Assembly (NCBI GenBank): GCA_948482865.1
Contig: CAOMHR010000092.1
Span: 1 to 6,487, forward strand
Direction of reading: 5' to 3'
From: Christensenellaceae bacterium
GTDB taxonomy: Bacteria; Bacillota; Clostridia; Christensenellales; Borkfalkiaceae
DNA length: 6,487 nt
Each line of letters opens with the position of its first letter. Within the stretch, counting starts at the first letter, position 1. The notes below the pieces were generated by a model. That model searched no databases, was not told where the DNA came from, and saw only the letters and a program-made list of their open reading frames with translations. The position numbers were made by a program, and so were the translations under genes. Positions 5,661 to 6,487 of this stretch are shown piece by piece.

Positions 5661-6338
5661 ATGCGTAAAAACGGTTCAAGATTAATCTCATTACGGCAAT
5701 ACCGCCTTACTGATTTGTTTCTGTTTGCGGTGATACTGACCGTGTTCGAAGTGATATTACACTTCGCTTTTAAGGCTTTCCGCGGCGATTTTATATTTTC
5801 GCCCATGCTGGCAATCACCCTTATCGTCATGATGAGATGGGGCTGGCCGGCAGTGTTTTACGCTCTCGGCGACGGGTTGCTGTTCTGTTTGCTGAATATC
5901 AAAGACCCCGGGTTTTCGCCCTATATGTTTGCTATTTATATAGCAGGGAATGCCTTTATAGCTCTGTTGTTGCTTATGACAAAGTTTATGGGCAAGGAAA
6001 AAATACGCGGCAAATGGTACTTTACGCTGTTGTTTGTGACCGCAGGCTGGATAGCCGTGGTTCTGGGCAGGGCGGCTGTCGCGGCGTGTTGCGGGCTTAG
6101 TTTTGTTTCAGCTCTCTTATCGCATTTCGGCGATCTGGTTTCGTTTGCGGTCTGCCTTGTGGTGATACTGGTAATGCGCAGGCTGGACGGAATGTTTGAA
6201 GACCAGAAAACCTTTTTAAAACGGCTTGACGCGGAAAAGAAGGAAAAGGCAAGGCGCGACACTTTCGGCGACGAGCCGATCGAAGTGGACGAAGAGAGCC
6301 TTAAAATTCTGAAAAAAGACGACGATTTATACAACTGA
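5661..6338 (+). CDS. Predicted six-helix integral membrane protein, function unknown
   Basis: I do not recognise this 225-residue protein as a named family. After a short basic N-terminus (MRKNGSRLISLRQYR) there are about six hydrophobic segments near residues 17-38, 46-60, 62-79, 88-109, 119-142 and 147-172. A charged, probably cytoplasmic tail follows (173-225) with an alternating Lys/Arg/Glu stretch near 187-200 and an acidic end. Six short helices in about 170 residues with a basic N-terminus resemble the size of ECF-transporter substrate-binding (S) subunits, but no signature proves this. The ATG at 5661 lies just after an in-frame stop (5655-5657) and has no clear Shine-Dalgarno site, unlike most genes here, so a downstream start or weak translation is possible. 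Another gene follows on the same strand after 72 bases. Confidence 0.75.
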   Translation: MRKNGSRLISLRQYRLTDLFLFAVILTVFEVILHFAFKAFRGDFIFSPMLAITLIVMMRWGWPAVFYALGDGLLFCLLNIKDPGFSPYMFAIYIAGNAFIALLLLMTKFMGKEKIRGKWYFTLLFVTAGWIAVVLGRAAVAACCGLSFVSALLSHFGDLVSFAVCLVVILVMRRLDGMFEDQKTFLKRLDAEKKEKARRDTFGDEPIEVDEESLKILKKDDDLYN

Positions 6339-6376
6339 CTTCGGTAATCCGCGGCGTTGCCGCTGATATATAAATT

Positions 6377-6391
6377 ACTTAAATTTTAAGT
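6377..6391. repeat. Short A/T palindrome before the last gene
   Basis: ACTTAAA (6377-6383) and TTTAAGT (6385-6391) form a perfect 7-base inverted repeat around one central base. It lies just before the GGAGG ribosome site (6397-6401) of the gene starting at 6411. It could be an operator or a weak RNA hairpin, but palindromes in A/T-rich spacers also arise by chance. A second small hairpin, GCGGC/GCCGC at 6351-6363, lies upstream without a T-run. No convincing promoter is visible in 6339-6410. Confidence 0.3.
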
Positions 6392-6410
6392 GGTATGGAG
6401 GAAATTTTCA

Positions 6411-6487
6411 ATGTTCAAACTCAAATGCGACGACTTCCTTATCTACGACGAGGCGACGGGTACGTACAGTATGTCGCCCGAACAGCA
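6411..6487 (+). CDS. Start of an unidentified gene, truncated by the window end
   Basis: An ATG at 6411 preceded by a strong GGAGG site (6397-6401) at a 9-base gap opens a frame that runs without a stop to the window edge. The 25 visible residues begin MFKLKCDDFLIYDEATGTYS and are hydrophilic, with no signal peptide. They are too few to assign a family. It lies 72 bases after the membrane protein gene on the same strand with no terminator between, so the two are probably co-transcribed and its identity could explain the membrane protein. Confidence 0.65.
   Translation, partial: MFKLKCDDFLIYDEATGTYSMSPEQ

Noticed and set aside
1..6487. CRISPR array, tRNA or rRNA genes, insertion sequence or integrase
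   Set aside because: No regularly spaced repeats, cloverleaf-like sequences, transposase or recombinase motifs, or terminal inverted repeats were seen on either strand.

Overview
This 6.5 kb stretch of bacterial chromosome has moderate GC content. Its strong Shine-Dalgarno sites, A/T-rich promoters, compact hairpin terminators and gene set (a Bacillus-type short QueF, TcdA, a pectinesterase without a signal peptide) suggest an uncultured gut or rumen Firmicute of the Clostridia/Christensenellales kind. That assignment is an inference from style, not from a marker gene.

Left part (1-1331, + strand): the 3' end of a 7-deazaguanine operon. The C-terminus of folE (GTP cyclohydrolase I) overlaps queC by an ATGA junction, and queF follows one base after queC. 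Together they cover the first step (GTP to dihydroneopterin triphosphate) and the last two steps (to preQ0, then preQ1) of queuosine precursor synthesis. queD and queE would be expected upstream, outside the window. A clean intrinsic terminator closes the operon.

Next (1341-2160, + strand): a consensus promoter (TTGACA, 17 bp, TATATT) drives a monocistronic tcdA, the dehydratase that cyclises t6A37 in tRNA. The left third is therefore a tRNA-modification neighbourhood (positions 34 and 37 of the anticodon loop). It ends at a strong hairpin with T-tracts on both strands, shared with the convergent gene to the right.

Centre (2162-4488, - strand): a solitary 756-residue protein with its own near-consensus promoter. 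It carries an N-terminal HD-type metal phosphohydrolase domain, a RyR domain and a C-terminal SLOG (LOG/DprA-like Rossmann) domain. In bacteria RyR and SLOG domains are linked to nucleotide-signal sensing in conflict systems, so this is the best candidate for an undescribed single-gene signalling or defence effector. No nucleotide cyclase or other partner lies in the window.

Right part (4575-6487): a - strand pectinesterase (CE8) without a signal peptide, probably cytoplasmic, is divergently transcribed from a + strand gene for a predicted six-helix membrane protein of unknown function. The 159 bp between them holds two back-to-back promoters. After the membrane protein comes the start of another gene that runs off the window. 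There is no RNA gene, CRISPR array, insertion sequence or gene-free stretch longer than 300 bases. The largest intergenic gaps are 159 and 142 bp and are described below.
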